Notes: generated by a model from the letters alone, not told the origin. A stretch of DNA of 64,000 bases from Crossaster papposus (GCA_037893245.1 JBAIAA010000441.1:1798001-1862000), one strand, 5' to 3'. Positions 21,946 to 33,863 are shown, counted from the first letter of the stretch. Translations and numbers: made by a program.

Positions 21946-24425
21946 CACCATCTTGGATCACCCAAAAATACAAGAAGGTCCCTGCAAGTCCTTTTACAAG
22001 TCCTTTTACAAGTCCTTTCACAAGTCCTTTCACAAGTCCAGTCACAAGTCCTTTCATAAAGCTAGTCAAATGTCCAGGCACAAGTCCAGTACTCTGAAAA
22101 GTACTCTGTATCTGTATCTGTCACCATCTTGGGTCACCCAAAAATACTAGAAAGTCCAGTCACTAGTCCAGGTCCAGTCTCAAGTCCAGTCTCAAGTCCA
22201 GTCTCAAGTCCAGTCTCAAGTCCAGTCACAAGTCCAGTCACTAGTCCAGTCACAAGTCCAGTTTCAAGTCCAGTCTCAAGTCCAGTCTCAAGTCCAGTCT
22301 CAAGTCCAGTCTCAAGTCCAGTCACAAGTCCAGTCACAAGTCCAGTCACAAGTCCAGTCACAAGTCCAGTCACAAGTCCAGTCACAAGTCCAGTCATAAA
22401 GCTAGTGATAAAGCTAGTCAAAAGTCCAGGCACAACTCCAGTACTCTGAAAAGTACTCTGTATCTGTATCTGTCACCATCTTGGGTCACCCAAAAATACT
22501 AGAAGGTCCCTGCAAGTCCTTTCACAAGTCCTTTCACAAGTCCTTTCACAAGTCCTTTCACAAGTCCTTTCACAAGTCCTTTCACAAGTCCAGTCACAAG
22601 TCCAGTCACAAGTCCAGTCACAAGTCCAGTCACAAGTCCAGTCACAAGTCCAGTCACAAGTCCAGTCACAAGTCCAGTCACAAGTCCAGTCACAAGTCTA
22701 GTCACAAGTCCAGTCACAAGTCCAGTCACAAGTCCTTTTATAAAGCTAGTCAAAAGTCCAGGCACAAGTCCAGTACTCTGAAAAGTACTCTGTATCTGTA
22801 TCGGTCACCATCTTGGGTCACCCAAAAATACTAGAAAGTCCAGTCACAAGTCCAGTCTCAAGTCCAGTCTCAAGTCCAGTCTCAAGTCCAGTCTCAAGTC
22901 CAGTCTCAAGTCCAGTCTCAAGTCCAGTCACAAGTCCAGTCACAAGTCCAGTCACAAGTCCAGTCACAAGTCCAGTCACAAGTCCAGTCACAAGTCCAGT
23001 CACAAGTCCAGTCACAAGTCCAGTCACAAGTCCAGTCACAAGTCCTTCAATAAAGTACTCGAAAAGTACTCTATCTGTATCTGTCACCATCTTCGATCAC
23101 CCAAAAATACTAGAAGGTCCCTGCAAGTCCTTTCACAAGTCCTTTCACAAGTCCAGTCACAAGTCCAGTCACAAGTCCAGTCACAAGTCCAGTCACAAGT
23201 CCAGTCACAAGTCCAGTCACAAGTCCAGTCACAAGTCCAGTCACAAGTCCAGTCACAAGTCCAGTCACAAGTCTAGTCACAAGTCCAGTCACAAGTCCAG
23301 TCACAAGTCCTTTCATAAAGCTAGTCAAAAGTCCAGGCACAAGTCCAGTACTCTGAAAAGTAGTCTGTATCTGTATCTGTCACCATCTTGGGTCACCCAA
23401 AAATACTAGAATGTCCCTGCAAGTCATTTTACAAGTCCTTTCACAAGTCCAGTCACAAGTCCAGTCACAAGTCCAGTCACAAGTCCTTCCATAAAGCCAG
23501 TCTCAAGTCCAGTCACAAGTCCAGTCACAAGTCCGGTCACAAGTCCAGTCTCAAGTCCAGTCTCAAGTCCAGTCTCAAGTCCAGTCTCAAGTCCAGTCAC
23601 AAGCCAGTCTCAAGTCGAGTCTTAAGTCCGGTCACAAGTCCGGTCACAAGTCCGGTCACAAGTCCGGTCACAAGTCCGGTCACAAATCCGGTCACAAGTC
23701 CGGTCACAAGTCCGGTCACAAGTCCGGTCACAAGTCCGTTCACAAGTCCGGTCACAAGTCCGGTCACAAGTCCGGTCACAAGTCCGGTCACAAGTCCGGT
23801 CACAAGTCCGGTCACAAGTCCGGTCACAAGTCCGGTCACAAGTCCGGTCACAAGTCCAGTCACAAGTCCAGTCACAAGTCCTTCCATAAAGCCAGTCTCA
23901 AGTCCAGTCACAAGTCCAGTCTCAAGTCCAGTCTCAAGTCCAGTCTCAAGTCCAGTCACAAGCCAGTCTCAAGTCGAGTCTTAAGTCCGGTCACAAGTCC
24001 GGTCACAAGTCCGGTCACAAGTCCGGTCACAAGTCCGGTCACAAATCCGGTCACAAGTCCGGTCACAAGTCCGGTCACAAGTCCGGTCACAAGTCCGGTC
24101 ACAAGTCCGGTCACAAGTCCGTTCACAAGTCCGGTCACAAGTCCGGTCACAAGTCCGGTCACAAGTCCGGTCACAAGTCCGGTCACAAGTCCGGTCACAA
24201 GTCCGGTCACAAGTCCGGTCACAAGTCCGGTCACAAGTCCAGTCACAAGTCCAGTCACAAGTCCTTCAATAAAGTACTCGAAAAGTACTCGGTAATTGTA
24301 TCTGTCACCATCTTCGATCACCCAAAAATACTAGAAGGTCCCTGCAAGTCCAGTCACAAGTCCTTTCATAAGTCCAGTCACAAGACCAGTCACAAGTCCT
24401 TTCACAAAGCTAGTCAAAAGTGCTG
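21946..24425 (+). repeat. Higher-order AAGTCC minisatellite, block 2
   Basis: Same 12-bp units and linker as block 1, with linkers at ~21946 (partial), 22100, 22450, 22780, 23060, 23350 and 24270. Unit types are local: TTTCAC runs, CAGTCAC runs, CAGTCTC runs, and a CGGTCAC type confined to 23625-23850 and 23985-24240. These last two lie in a ~360-bp duplicated segment that includes CCAGTCTCAAGTCGAGTC. Long open frames (SPVT, KSSH, TGLV repeats) are period artefacts. Confidence 0.96.
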
Positions 24426-24655
24426 TGGCTATCTAGACACCGATGACTCACTGGTATCCAGCATCGTCCTCATACCGCTGGATAGGGCTGTGGCTATCTA
24501 GACACCGATGACTCACTGGTATCCAACATCGTCCTCATACTGCTGGATAGTGCTGTGGCTATCTAGACACCGATGACTCACTGGTATCAAACATCGTCCT
24601 CCTACCGCTAAATAGTGCTGTGGCTAACTAGACACCGATGTCTCACTGGTCTCTA
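24420..24655 (+). repeat. ~65-bp satellite, block 3, with a duplicated VPS26C 3' flank
   Basis: Four TAGACACCGATG units, then unique sequence (24655-24861: GGACAGTACATACTTTG, AAACAAACCGAAGACTTTGG, AATCAGAATCTTAT...) that repeats 18405-18588. The region downstream of VPS26C is therefore a segmental duplicate. Block 3 and the flank provide the empty site for the pogo-like element. Confidence 0.88.
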
Positions 24656-24980
24656 GCATCATCCTTACTGGACAGTACAGTACAGGACAGTACATACTTT
24701 GTTAAACAAACCGAAGACTTTGGACAATCAGAATCTTATTTCCATTAAGCTTTTAAAACAAAAGCATTCAGTAACACTGTGAGGCCCAAAGACGTGAAAA
24801 CTTTGTGTTGGAATGAAAAACATAAAGAGTACCATAGATCTCCTTTTCACGTATTACAACAAGTTTATAATGTGGCCTATTGTTTACTTTACACATTTTT
24901 CGTTCCAACACAAAGTGTTTACGTCTTCCGGCCACACTGTGGAAGTCCTTTATATATCCTGAGACCAGTATATATCTCAA

Positions 24981-25287
24981 CAATGCAAGGCTAACCCCTT
25001 ACCAATAAATTTTGGGTAGATTTGAGACATTTTAGAAATAAATCATATTTTGACCTAATTTGTATAACAATGCAAGGCTAACCCCTTACCAATCAATTTG
25101 GCATTAAATCATATTTTGACCTAATTTGCATAACAATGCAAGGCTGACCCCTTACCAATTAATTTTGGGGAGATTTAAGACATTTTGGAATAAAATCATA
25201 TTTTGACCTAATTTTTAAACAATGCAAGGCTAACCCCTTACCAATGAATTTTGGGAAGATTTGGGACATTTTTGCATTAAATCGTAA
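24981..25287 (+). repeat. Four-copy 66-87-bp tandem repeat
   Basis: CAATGCAAGGCTAACCCCTT units start at 24981, 25068, 25134 and 25220. The second unit lacks ~20 bp that the others have. Related single copies lie near 21720 (inverted) and 21920. Confidence 0.88.
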
Positions 25288-25289
25288 AT

Positions 25290-26480
25290 TATGTGACACA
25301 TACACACAACGTGTATCGAACATTAAATGAAAACAACAGGAAAAACGTATGTGTAGGCCTACACCGTCGTGTCCGATGTAAATAACCAATATTTAGTTGT
25401 CTTTTTTTCGGGAACGGTAAGACATTATAGGTTTTTTTTCTTTCAACTTAATTTTTGAAATAGGATAACTAAACAATCCAAAACATAACATTTTCGGAAA
25501 TTTTAGGATTTAATTAGTACCCCTTAATGTATTTTTTCTCCAGCTTGTGATCTAGCTAAACGCTCGCTAAGCTAGAATAATGTAATGAGCACCAACTATT
25601 TTGTGTAGCCATTTCATAAAATGTGAACAGCCGTAGGTATTTTAATGATGGTATATATAGTTATTATTGTGAACTGACATCAGTCCGGTGTAATTCCAAA
25701 TAATGGTATCCTATAATTATTCCTATTATATATTATTGAATACTGTCACATGGTACCACACCACCAATCAGTGACAGCAAAAATGACCGGAGGTCGCGTG
25801 CAGTTGTTTGTGCACGCACTGCATGACTGGAGTAATCTGTAGCATGCGCGTGATGTCATTTCTGAGCGTGCTGATGTAAATTGACCGGACTATATAAGGC
25901 CAAATAAAAAAAAATACATGTTTAGCATCACCGCCCGCTTTTCTTTTTGAAAAAAATAATAATTTGACCATTTTGGCATTTTTAAAGATAATACAATTTT
26001 AAGATCGTATTTTAGACTTTAGCATCACTGTGTACATGCCCTGGAAATATATTTGTTCTAATAGGAAGGCTAGGGTGTGACGTGTAGTCGTGTACGGTGC
26101 ATACATGATCGACCCACATGAATTTTAATTTTTAATCGTGGGTGAACCATGTTGTAATTTTAAATTGGAAGATAGGGTGTGACATGTTTACTGCATGACT
26201 CGAATTAAGATGTGTCGGGCGGCCATTTTGGAAAAATTTTTTTAAAAAAGGGCCTCCTTCCTTAAAAAAAAAGGCATGACGCTAAACATGTGTGTTTTTT
26301 GTATTTGGCCCAATTATGCGGTTACATGAGTATTCCATACTCTTTTTTTGAAAACGATTGTGTAGCTAGAATTTAAAGAGCTAACAGAATGCTTCCAGAA
26401 TTGAAAATTGTTTGGTTTACCTTGGGTGACTGTGTCTACGGAACTGTTGGTTAATGCATACAAATATAGTCCTCAGCATT
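25290..26480. other. Intergenic, no gene recognised
   Basis: AT-rich sequence. A ~95-bp segment (25408-25505, AACGGTAAGACATTA...AACAATCCAAAACATA) recurs at 48923-49010, so it is a dispersed repeat. No supported coding region. Confidence 0.6.
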
Positions 26481-26481
26481 T

Positions 26482-26823
26482 GTTACAGCAATTATTCCCT
26501 CGAATGCATGTGCGTATGCACCGTCTTGTTTTAACCATTTGGCTCCTTAATACCAGAGCAAAACTCACGCCTGATCGAGTCTGTGGGTTTAATAAAAATG
26601 CTTTGATGTGTTTTGTTAAGTCATGTGGTTATTACTAATTAAGATGGTTTGTGATGCGTGTCCTTTTCAAGTATACGATGCAGGCCAATGCCCATCGTTG
26701 GGAATGCCAGATGGGCTAAGCTTCTTAAGAACCTATAAAAGGGCGACGTTGGATCTGTCCTAGTCACAGGACGATTCTACCAGCTGAGAAAAGTCGACTC
26801 TCACCTCTCGCTAAACCGAAACG
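26482..26823 (+). promoter_or_regulatory. Promoter and untranslated exon 1 of Cys-rich peptide gene 1
   Basis: Strongly similar to 39529-39880. Shared blocks include GTTACAGCAATTATTCCCTCGA, ACTCACGCCTGAT.GAGTC, TGTGATGCGTGTC and GGGAATGCCAGATGGGCTAA. A TATA box (TATAAAA) lies at 26734-26740. The probable transcription start is ~26762-26770 (CCTAGTCACAGGACGA). The untranslated exon ends AAACGG with donor GTAAGTC at 26824. The blocks upstream of the TATA box are candidate regulatory sites kept after duplication. Confidence 0.8.
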
Positions 26824-28080
26824 GTAAGTCTTCTTTCCTTTTTTTCTTCTCGTAATGTGGCAATCATCGCGGCGCTGAGCCCAACGCCAACTTCAAACAA
26901 CTCTTAACTGTGGAGTTGTTATGGTCGTTTTAACTCTTGAAGTGCAATGTTAACAACTTCGTACATGTATTACTTAGGCACACACGTAGACTTCTAGCTG
27001 GACTTGACTCACGTCGGAATTGGTGTCGGAATTGGTATCCAAAACACCTTTCCCCCAACAATTTGGCAGATTCACGTATGTCTGTGATGCCAACTTAGTG
27101 TTTTTTCTGTTGTGCCCAGGTATCGCACTATACGCCCATCAGCTTTTGTTCCGTAAACATGAAGGCAGATTCAGTCTTTTTCTTGTTCTTATTTAATTTA
27201 AATAGATCTATTGTTGCAGCTCCGTATTCAAATGTCGAAGTAGTCTTTTAGCAAGCAGTGATTTTGTTAGTTTTACTCTATTTGGGCTTTTCCTTAAACT
27301 TCCGGGGGTTTTAGGAATAAGTGAGACCTATAGAAGTGAAACCAGCAATGTCATTAAATCGCGGCGCCGAAGCCAACGCCAACTTGAAACAACTCTTAGA
27401 GGTTTTTTGTATAGTCGCATGGTTACTGTTAACGACTGATGTAATCAACTTGTTATAATATAGCCTGACAGTTTACCTCTGGTAGCACTTCCGGACCTCT
27501 CGATTAGGACAATTGTAGCGAGTAAAAGTCGGGGTTAAAAAAAAAAAAAAAGGTATATTAATGTTTCAAGTAAAAATGTTACTAAGCATCTCAATTGATG
27601 GAAACTGAACAGTCGCATTACGTGAAAGAGAAATATCGTGCCAAACAATCGACCTCTCACTTTCAAACATCTAAAATACATGCGGACTCGTGAAATCGGA
27701 GCACTCGTATAAAGATGAAACTTATTAAATAATTTTGTGGCGGTCATTGGGTAAAAACGGAAACTTAAATAGTAGGCTAAAATGTATTTTGGGACATACA
27801 ATGTTTTTGAATAAATTGGAAGGAATTTTTTTGATTTACAAACAAATCTAAAATGACTTCTTTTTTTTACGTGATCGAGACGAGCTGAATAATTATAGAA
27901 TCCATCTGATGTAGGCGGGTACATCTTCGCGGCGTTCATTATGTTTGTTCTCACGCAGGCCTTTTGCAACATAATTATATACACGGCACTACATTTTATT
28001 TATTAAAACCTCTTCAGCTCAACTTGTATTTGACATAAATGCATTGTATCTTTTCATCGCATCCTAGAACGAAAACCGAA

Positions 28081-28937
28081 ATGGCTGCTAAGATGTTCTT
28101 TGTGATCCTTGCTTTGGCCGTGATGACCGCCTTCGTCATGGCGGACGCAGAAGCCGAGGACTGTGATGGTGACAAGTTTGAAATGGCGAAGAGAGGCAAA
28201 AAGGGAAGAAAGACTAGTGCTTTCTACGGTAAGTAATCCACTGAAATTCCAAGGAACTATGGCAGCAAAGAGTTGTATCGTAATATCAAGTGTCTGTTTA
28301 TTAAGCCAGTTTGGTCAAATTATCCTCTTCCGTTGTCAATTCTTAATAACACAATTACCGTGGTCAAACATTTTGACAACGTGACCTGGTTGTGTGCCCG
28401 GCGGTATGCGCACGCATCTGATTTGTAATACATTTGGGCGACATCAGAGCTTGGTCACATAATTCAAAAGCGTTTTGGCCTGAGACATCACTCCTCAACC
28501 TAATTGTATGCATGGGGACCAAGTTGGCTCACCCCTAACTTTATCTTTTGCACCCGTCGAGAGACAAGTGTGGACTATTGATTGAAAATCCAACACCCGA
28601 CCGTGTGCTGGCCAGGGTTGTCTGTCACTTTCTTATAGAGTTGTAACGAGTCACACAATTACGCGTGAGCTGGCTGTCAATAGACGTGGTCGTAGCCCAT
28701 GGAAGCCCGTTTCCGACACGTTCTATATGGCTCGGGTCGAGTCGAGTCATTCTGATGAGGGACTTGAGTCGAGTCATTTGCCTGTAGGAACTAGAGTCGA
28801 GTCGAGTCATCGATTCGAGATATTACAACTTATTTGTTGTCCTGTTTTCTACTTTTCTAGAGTGTCCCGGTGAGTGGGGAGTCGGATCCTGCGTCTGCAA
28901 CAAGAATAAGCCAGGAATACCCGTGGTATGCTTATAG
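28081..28937 (+). CDS. Secreted Cys-rich peptide precursor 1 (74 aa)
   Basis: Coding exons 28081-28228 and 28861-28937, after an untranslated exon near 26765-26823 (acceptor at 28067). The product starts with a signal peptide (MAAKMFFVILALAVMTAFVM, cleavage probably after VMA). An acidic pro-piece (DAEAEDCDGDKFEMA) follows, then Lys-Arg, then a basic GKKGRK lead into a 36-residue mature region with C-x8-C-x-C-x10-C and CPGEWGVGS at its core. One more Cys is in the pro-piece. I do not recognise the family. The layout is typical of antimicrobial peptides or secreted peptide hormones. Paralogue at 41029-43504. Confidence 0.85.
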
Positions 28938-29576
28938 ACACGCCCGGACCTCACCCGTGATAGCTCCATGGAAACGGACGCTCCCAGACAATGTATATGC
29001 TGAATGTTACAATACTTAATTATTTAATTCAATGTTGTGTAATTTTAGGGACGACTGATTCGGTAAACGTACAACATGTTGTGTAATTTTAGGGACGACT
29101 GATTTGGTAAACGTACAACATGAACATGCAGAGTTTAGATATAGGTGCTTGTATACGCCTCGTCAGAGAAACTAATGGTTATTGAAGTATATATCAAGAG
29201 AAAAAAAATGCACAAAGTTCACGCTAAAACTCCAAAACCCCATTACTACTGTATGACGTTCGTCATTATTGGCGTTTTGCTTGGTGTTAATAAGCTCCAA
29301 ATACTCTGAGTACATTGTACTACCACAACAGCTTGGAGGAAACATTAATTATACAATGTGATGCGAATGTCCTAAATGAAACCGGCTGGTTCATATTCTG
29401 TTAAACGTTTAAACCTACTGCCAACGGTTAACGAAACTATACCCATAACAAGTACCGGTAGTCTTTACTCTGTCACCTTATAAGTGAATTTGTTAAATGT
29501 ATTTGGCCTAATACCGATCCATGTGCACGAGAGTATACACGATCATTGTATATGTACTGTTCCTTAACTTGAGCGT

Positions 29577-29596
29577 AATAAACTCTGCAGAATAAA
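29577..29596 (+). terminator. Polyadenylation signals of peptide gene 1
   Basis: AATAAA at 29577-29582 (GAGCGTAATAAACTCTGCAG), with a second at 29591. The same context is kept at gene 2 (46801-46806). Confidence 0.65.
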
Positions 29597-29919
29597 AACC
29601 AGTAAATCGTTGTATGTATCTAATCGATTAAGGTTAACCCTTTCAATCCCACCCACTCATGCAAGAGATTACCCTTGTTTACCACAGCAATTAGGAGCTC
29701 AGTGTGACTCTAGCCCCAGTGTTTTTTGAGCAATTTCATTGAAGTGCGCCCTCAACACACTGTGTTTACATGCATACTGTACATATACACTGGCTGAGAT
29801 ATTTTTATGTAAAACTGATTGCAAAAATAAGTGTACAAGGAAAACAAATTGTGTGCATCTATTTATTTTGTAAGTGTAAAAGCACAATAATGAAATAATT
29901 AGATACGTATTTACACTTG

Positions 29920-30200
29920 GGGGGGGGGGGGGGTGTAAATACAACAAATACGGCACATGTTTCAGATTTTGTTTACATGTAAAAAGCAATAACTTGGATG
30001 AGAATTTTTGTTTTTAATTCCTTTGTTATTTTCTTGGAAATGAACCATTTACTTGTATTCGGTGCATACACATGCATCAAAAGCCATGATAAAAACAATT
30101 TGCCTGGAAACAAACTATTTACTTGTACATGTATTCACTGTACATACATCATAAGTAATTATATATCCCCACCCCCCCCCCCCCCCCCACCCCCCCAATC
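29920..30200. repeat. G-run and C-run low-complexity sites
   Basis: A 14-base G-run near 29920 and long C-runs near 30168-30196. Possible quadruplex formers; run lengths may be assembly-uncertain. Confidence 0.7.
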
Positions 30201-30279
30201 AATGTTGGTTTGGAGTGTAATCTGCAGCGCGTATTTTCTCAACATACCAAAGCAAGGAACTATGCACAATACATATATT

Positions 30280-30790
30280 GAAAAAATGGTAAAAAACTCG
30301 TTTCCACCATTTCAAGTTTCAGATTTTTTGTCTTGCCAAATTGTTTTGTCATGCACAATTGCCCACCTTTCACCAAAAAGATTGGGTTGTTACCTTTCTT
30401 CATTTTATGAATTTTTGGATTTGCGACCTTTGGGGTATTCCCTTTGTAGTGTATCGAACAGTTTCGCAACATCCAGAGCCTTGTTCAGACAGTTTTCCTA
30501 TCAGCGACGGACTCGTATAGTAATTATCACAGTATACGCTGTGCATAGCGATTAGTCTCGTCGACGAGCATATCCCACACGAGTTGGCAAGAATACAGCT
30601 TGAAGATCTCCACTGCCGAGAGTGTTCCGAAGTCGCCAGTTGGGCCAGGATTTCCAGTGAACTGCACAGTCCCACAATCGTAGTGGTCTCGTCGTTCCCA
30701 ACCAGATCGGAAATGGACTTTTCCTGTTCTTGATTTGGAAGAACTTGGATGGCTGTCATCTTGGTAGGTAGGCTGCAAAAGAACAAAGAT
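30280..30790 (-). pseudogene. Broken piggyBac transposase fragment
   Basis: One minus frame reads VQFTGNPGPTG, then FGTLSAVEIFKLY...VDETNRYAQ, the start of the piggyBac transposase core (FTG-PG and ETNRYA words). It stops immediately after. The neighbouring frame continues CDNYYTSPSLIGKL, then TVRYTTKGIP, which belongs to the later DNFYTSP block. A third frame has a KKGNNPIFLVKGG-like piece. In an intact transposase well over 100 residues separate ETNRYA from the DNFYTS block, so the central catalytic part is deleted and the frame is shifted. Family words from general knowledge. Confidence 0.75.
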
Positions 30791-31374
30791 CAAATGTTAT
30801 TCTCGGTCCTATATTCATTAATGCTAATTTGCAGCACATGTCTAAAATGAATATTGCGCTGAGAAAAGAACGATCATGGTGGCCTAAATAGTCGTTGCCG
30901 ATATGTCATGAATGTGAATGCCTTGTGTATGGTATTGGCTGTGATTGACATAGTGAATCATCTTCCAAATTCTTGCAAAATATTAATACAAAAATATACG
31001 GAGTCTAAATACCAGGCCGAACGGCCTACGAACTTTATTTCTATCAACAGAGGGCGCCAAACAAAGAACTCTCAAGCAATGCTTTCGCTGGTGAAATAAG
31101 TCGCCTTGGGTGTCAAGCGCATGGCAAATCCTGGGACTTTTTGTAGCCCACGGGATCGAAGCGTAACACAACAAAGGCTCTTTTTGGAGCCCGTGGGATT
31201 GAAAGAGTTAAACCCCGTCCATTGACATTTGAGCATTTACATTCTTGATACAATAATACATACAGTTATATTGAATAAAAGGACTAGGTTGACTGTGTGT
31301 ATAGTACGCGCCTATTTTACTGTGCTTCATTACTTGGTCTCTCGCATGGTGGTATACAAATATAATATGGTTAA

Positions 31375-32154
31375 GGCCGTGTCCGAAACGAGTGTCTAGA
31401 GCTACGGTCTACAGCTACAGCTACTTCTACGTAGGCGCTAAGGTAAATGGAATTCGGACGCGGCTACGGTAGAGCCTACGGCTAGTTATTGCGCCCCCAA
31501 GCGATGCTTTAATTTGTGTTTGCAAAATTACGATGTAAGAATTTACAACAATTATCGTCTGCTAGATGTTACACAACGTTTGTTTACAGCCAGTCGAAAT
31601 ACCTGATGATATTGACGTATTTGTCGATCTGTTAGTTTCAATTCAATGCACTATCGTTGAAAAAAATAATATTAATGCTCCAAAATTAACGTTAGTGCTG
31701 CCGCCATTTTGTTTTGCCCGAGCTAGACAACTTCTTTTACGGCTAGATTTGTGTGACATTGTAGCCGTAGCTGTAGCTCTAGACGGCATTTCGGACAGCG
31801 CTACAAAATGGCCGACGCAGACAGCCGTAGCTGTAGCTCTAGACAGCCGTTTCGGACATAGACTTGACCCAAGTCGGACTTACCAATTTGCTTTCGTCAA
31901 TCCGGTCGAATAATGTGCATGCTTTGTTGGCCTTAGATATAGGGCGCCCTCATCTGGTTGTCGTTCCGCGATCGGCTTCAACGTGATGTCATCATTATGC
32001 CAGTGGGGATTTCTGAACCACACATGAGCATGGGCGGTGCATGAGGGCGCGCTATTGATGAGCGTAGACGTGACGCGTGGCGCACGATGTGGATTACCAT
32101 GAGCAATGTTACCACAGAATCCCGACTTGGGTCAAGTCTATTTCGGACACGGCC
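31375..32154. mobile_element. Foldback element with GGCCGTGTCCGAAA ends
   Basis: Ends GGCCGTGTCCGAAACG and TTTCGGACACGGCC lie within TTAA at 31371-31374 and 32155-32158. The interior is rich in GTAGCTGTAGCTCTAGAC and complements, i.e. copies of a sub-terminal motif. Contains the nested element at 31859-32140. Confidence 0.8.
31859..32140. mobile_element. Nested 282-bp element with 9-bp target duplication
   Basis: Perfect 19-bp inverted ends TAGACTTGACCCAAGTCGG, flanked on both sides by TTTCGGACA (31850-31858 and 32141-32149), which is the terminal motif of the host element. A 9-bp duplication is typical of Mutator-like elements (established knowledge); no transposase is present. Confidence 0.85.
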
Positions 32155-32446
32155 TTAAACTGACATGACGCGCGTAAAGTTGTTTGCGTCTGAGACTGTT
32201 CTACCTGCACGCTCGTTGCATTTAGAGTACACTTTCCAAATTAAATCCATCTATTGTTATTATGTTCTACAACACGCACATGAATTCAAAATGTTTGCGC
32301 GCAGAATGAATTTAAAGTATCTCCGGGCGTAAGAATGAAGAGTTGGTGCTCTAGTAATAAAGGGGTTGCATTGACGTCACGCGCGCAACGCGTACGCGCT
32401 AATCGCACTAGCAACCAAATGTTGCCGCCATTTAGTCATGTGAACA

Positions 32447-32689
32447 GGGGCCAATTTCACGGAGCTGCTAAGCACAAAAATTTGCTTAGCACAAAAAAGT
32501 CTTGCTCATTAAAAACAAGTTCTCAACCAAAATTCTACGTGTTTTTCATGCTAAGCAAAAAACCAGCTGATTATCAATCAAAAACAATAAAGATCACGTG
32601 AAAAATTGGTCTGTAACCCTGTTTTTACCAAGGACAAATGTTCATGCTAAGCAAATTTGTGTGCTTAGCAGCTCCGTGAAATTGGCCCC
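32447..32689. mobile_element. Palindromic MITE, GGGGCCAATTTCACGG family, copy 1
   Basis: Ends GGGGCCAATTTCACGGAGC and its complement, with TGCTAAGCA words throughout both arms. Four full copies and one fragment are present in the window. Confidence 0.88.
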
Positions 32690-32691
32690 GT

Positions 32692-32927
32692 AGGCAATTT
32701 CATAGAGCTGCTAAGCAAATTGCTTAGCATGACAATTTGTCCTTGGCAAAAACAAGGTTACAGACTAAATGTTCACCTGATCTTTATTGTTCTAGATTGA
32801 TAATCAGCTGTTTTTTTGTTTAGCATGAAAAACACGTATAATTGTGGCTGGTAACCTGTTTTTAATGAGCAAGACTTTTTTGTGCTAAGCAAATTGTTGT
32901 GCTTAGCAGCTCTATGAAATTGGCCCC
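32692..32927. mobile_element. Palindromic MITE, GGGGCCAATTTCACGG family, copy 2
   Basis: Abuts copy 1. Left end GGCAATTTCATAGAGCTGC, right end GCAGCTCTATGAAATTGGCC. More diverged than copy 1. Confidence 0.85.
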
Positions 32928-33094
32928 AGGGGTACAAATCAAAAAAAATTCGCCCCCCGTCCAGAGGTTATCAAAAGTGGTTAAAAAACGCCCTATTTTG
33001 TTAACGCACGGAGCCCATATCTACGTGAAGTGCCGCGTGTCTGTTGCCCATGGGAGTAGTGGGCCCCCTGACGCGGGATCCGAGTTTGCGTCCT

Positions 33095-33326
33095 GGGCCC
33101 AATTTCATAAAACACCAACATTTGCTTAGCATGAACATTTTTCCTTGGGAAAACAAAACAGGGTTATAAATCAAAAATTGAGTTGATGTTTATTATTTGT
33201 GACTAGCTTCAGCTGGTTTTTTTTGCTTTGAATAAAAAGCATGTGGAGTTTTGGCCGATAACCTGTTTTTACTGAGCAAGACTTTTTTGTGCAAACTGTT
33301 GTGCTTACATGTTTTATGAAATTGGT
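33095..33326. mobile_element. Palindromic MITE, GGGGCCAATTTCACGG family, copy 3 (degenerate)
   Basis: GGGCCCAATTTCATAAAAC at the left and GTTTTATGAAATTGG at the right, with TTTGCTTAGCATGAACA inside. Confidence 0.75.
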
Positions 33327-33493
33327 TAATGTGCGCATGTTTAAAATGCCGTATCGATAGAATGTACGACGTATTTGCTGCCACCAAGCGTCAGCGGCGT
33401 ACCTAAGGTTGAACTTGTATGGGGCACCTGGGGTGCATCGATTTTTTTAAAGGGGGGGGGGCACTAAATGGCAACTGATGTATTGTTTCTGTG

Positions 33494-33863
33494 CAATTTG
33501 GCCATTTGCGTGTGGAATTTAAATAATTTCTGGTACACTGACTTGTTCACGCAGCTTGGCACAGTTTACATTTAAATTCTCAAGACCAGAGACACTGTTG
33601 CTATATCACGTGATTCGCGGCAAGCCTTACGCTAGCAAACCCCGGTTCTGAAATGGTCTGGTGTCTTTGCACCATTCTCAACCATTGGGAACAATGTATT
33701 GGTGCTGAGCGTCTCTAACGTAACTATGCAAGAGCTTGCCCCGAATCACGTGATACAGCAACAGTGTATTTGGTCTGGATAATTTAAAGTCAAACTGTGC
33801 CAAGCTGCGTGAACAAGTCAGTGTACCAGATATTATTTAAATTCCACACGCAAATGGTCAATT
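33494..33863. mobile_element. ~370-bp foldback element
   Basis: Left arm CCATTTGCGTGTGGAATTTA ... CACGCAGCTTGGCACAGT ... CACTGTTGCTATATCACGTG. The right arm carries the complements in reverse order (CACGTGATACAGCAACAGTG ... ACTGTGCCAAGCTGCGTG ... CCACACGCAAATGG). Non-coding. Confidence 0.82.

Noticed and set aside
19574..24321. Many SPVT, KSSH and TGLV repeat frames
   Set aside because: 12-bp minisatellite artefacts.
19640..24425. Possible CRISPR-like repeat-spacer structure (linker and cluster alternation)
   Set aside because: Animal DNA, spacers are themselves repeats, no cas genes; it is a higher-order minisatellite.
27535..27984. 149-codon minus frame
   Set aside because: Low-complexity, AT-rich, lies in intron 1 of peptide gene 1; no recognisable domain.
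29998..30555. 185-codon plus frame with a proline run
   Set aside because: Runs across a poly-C tract and is antisense to the piggyBac remnant.
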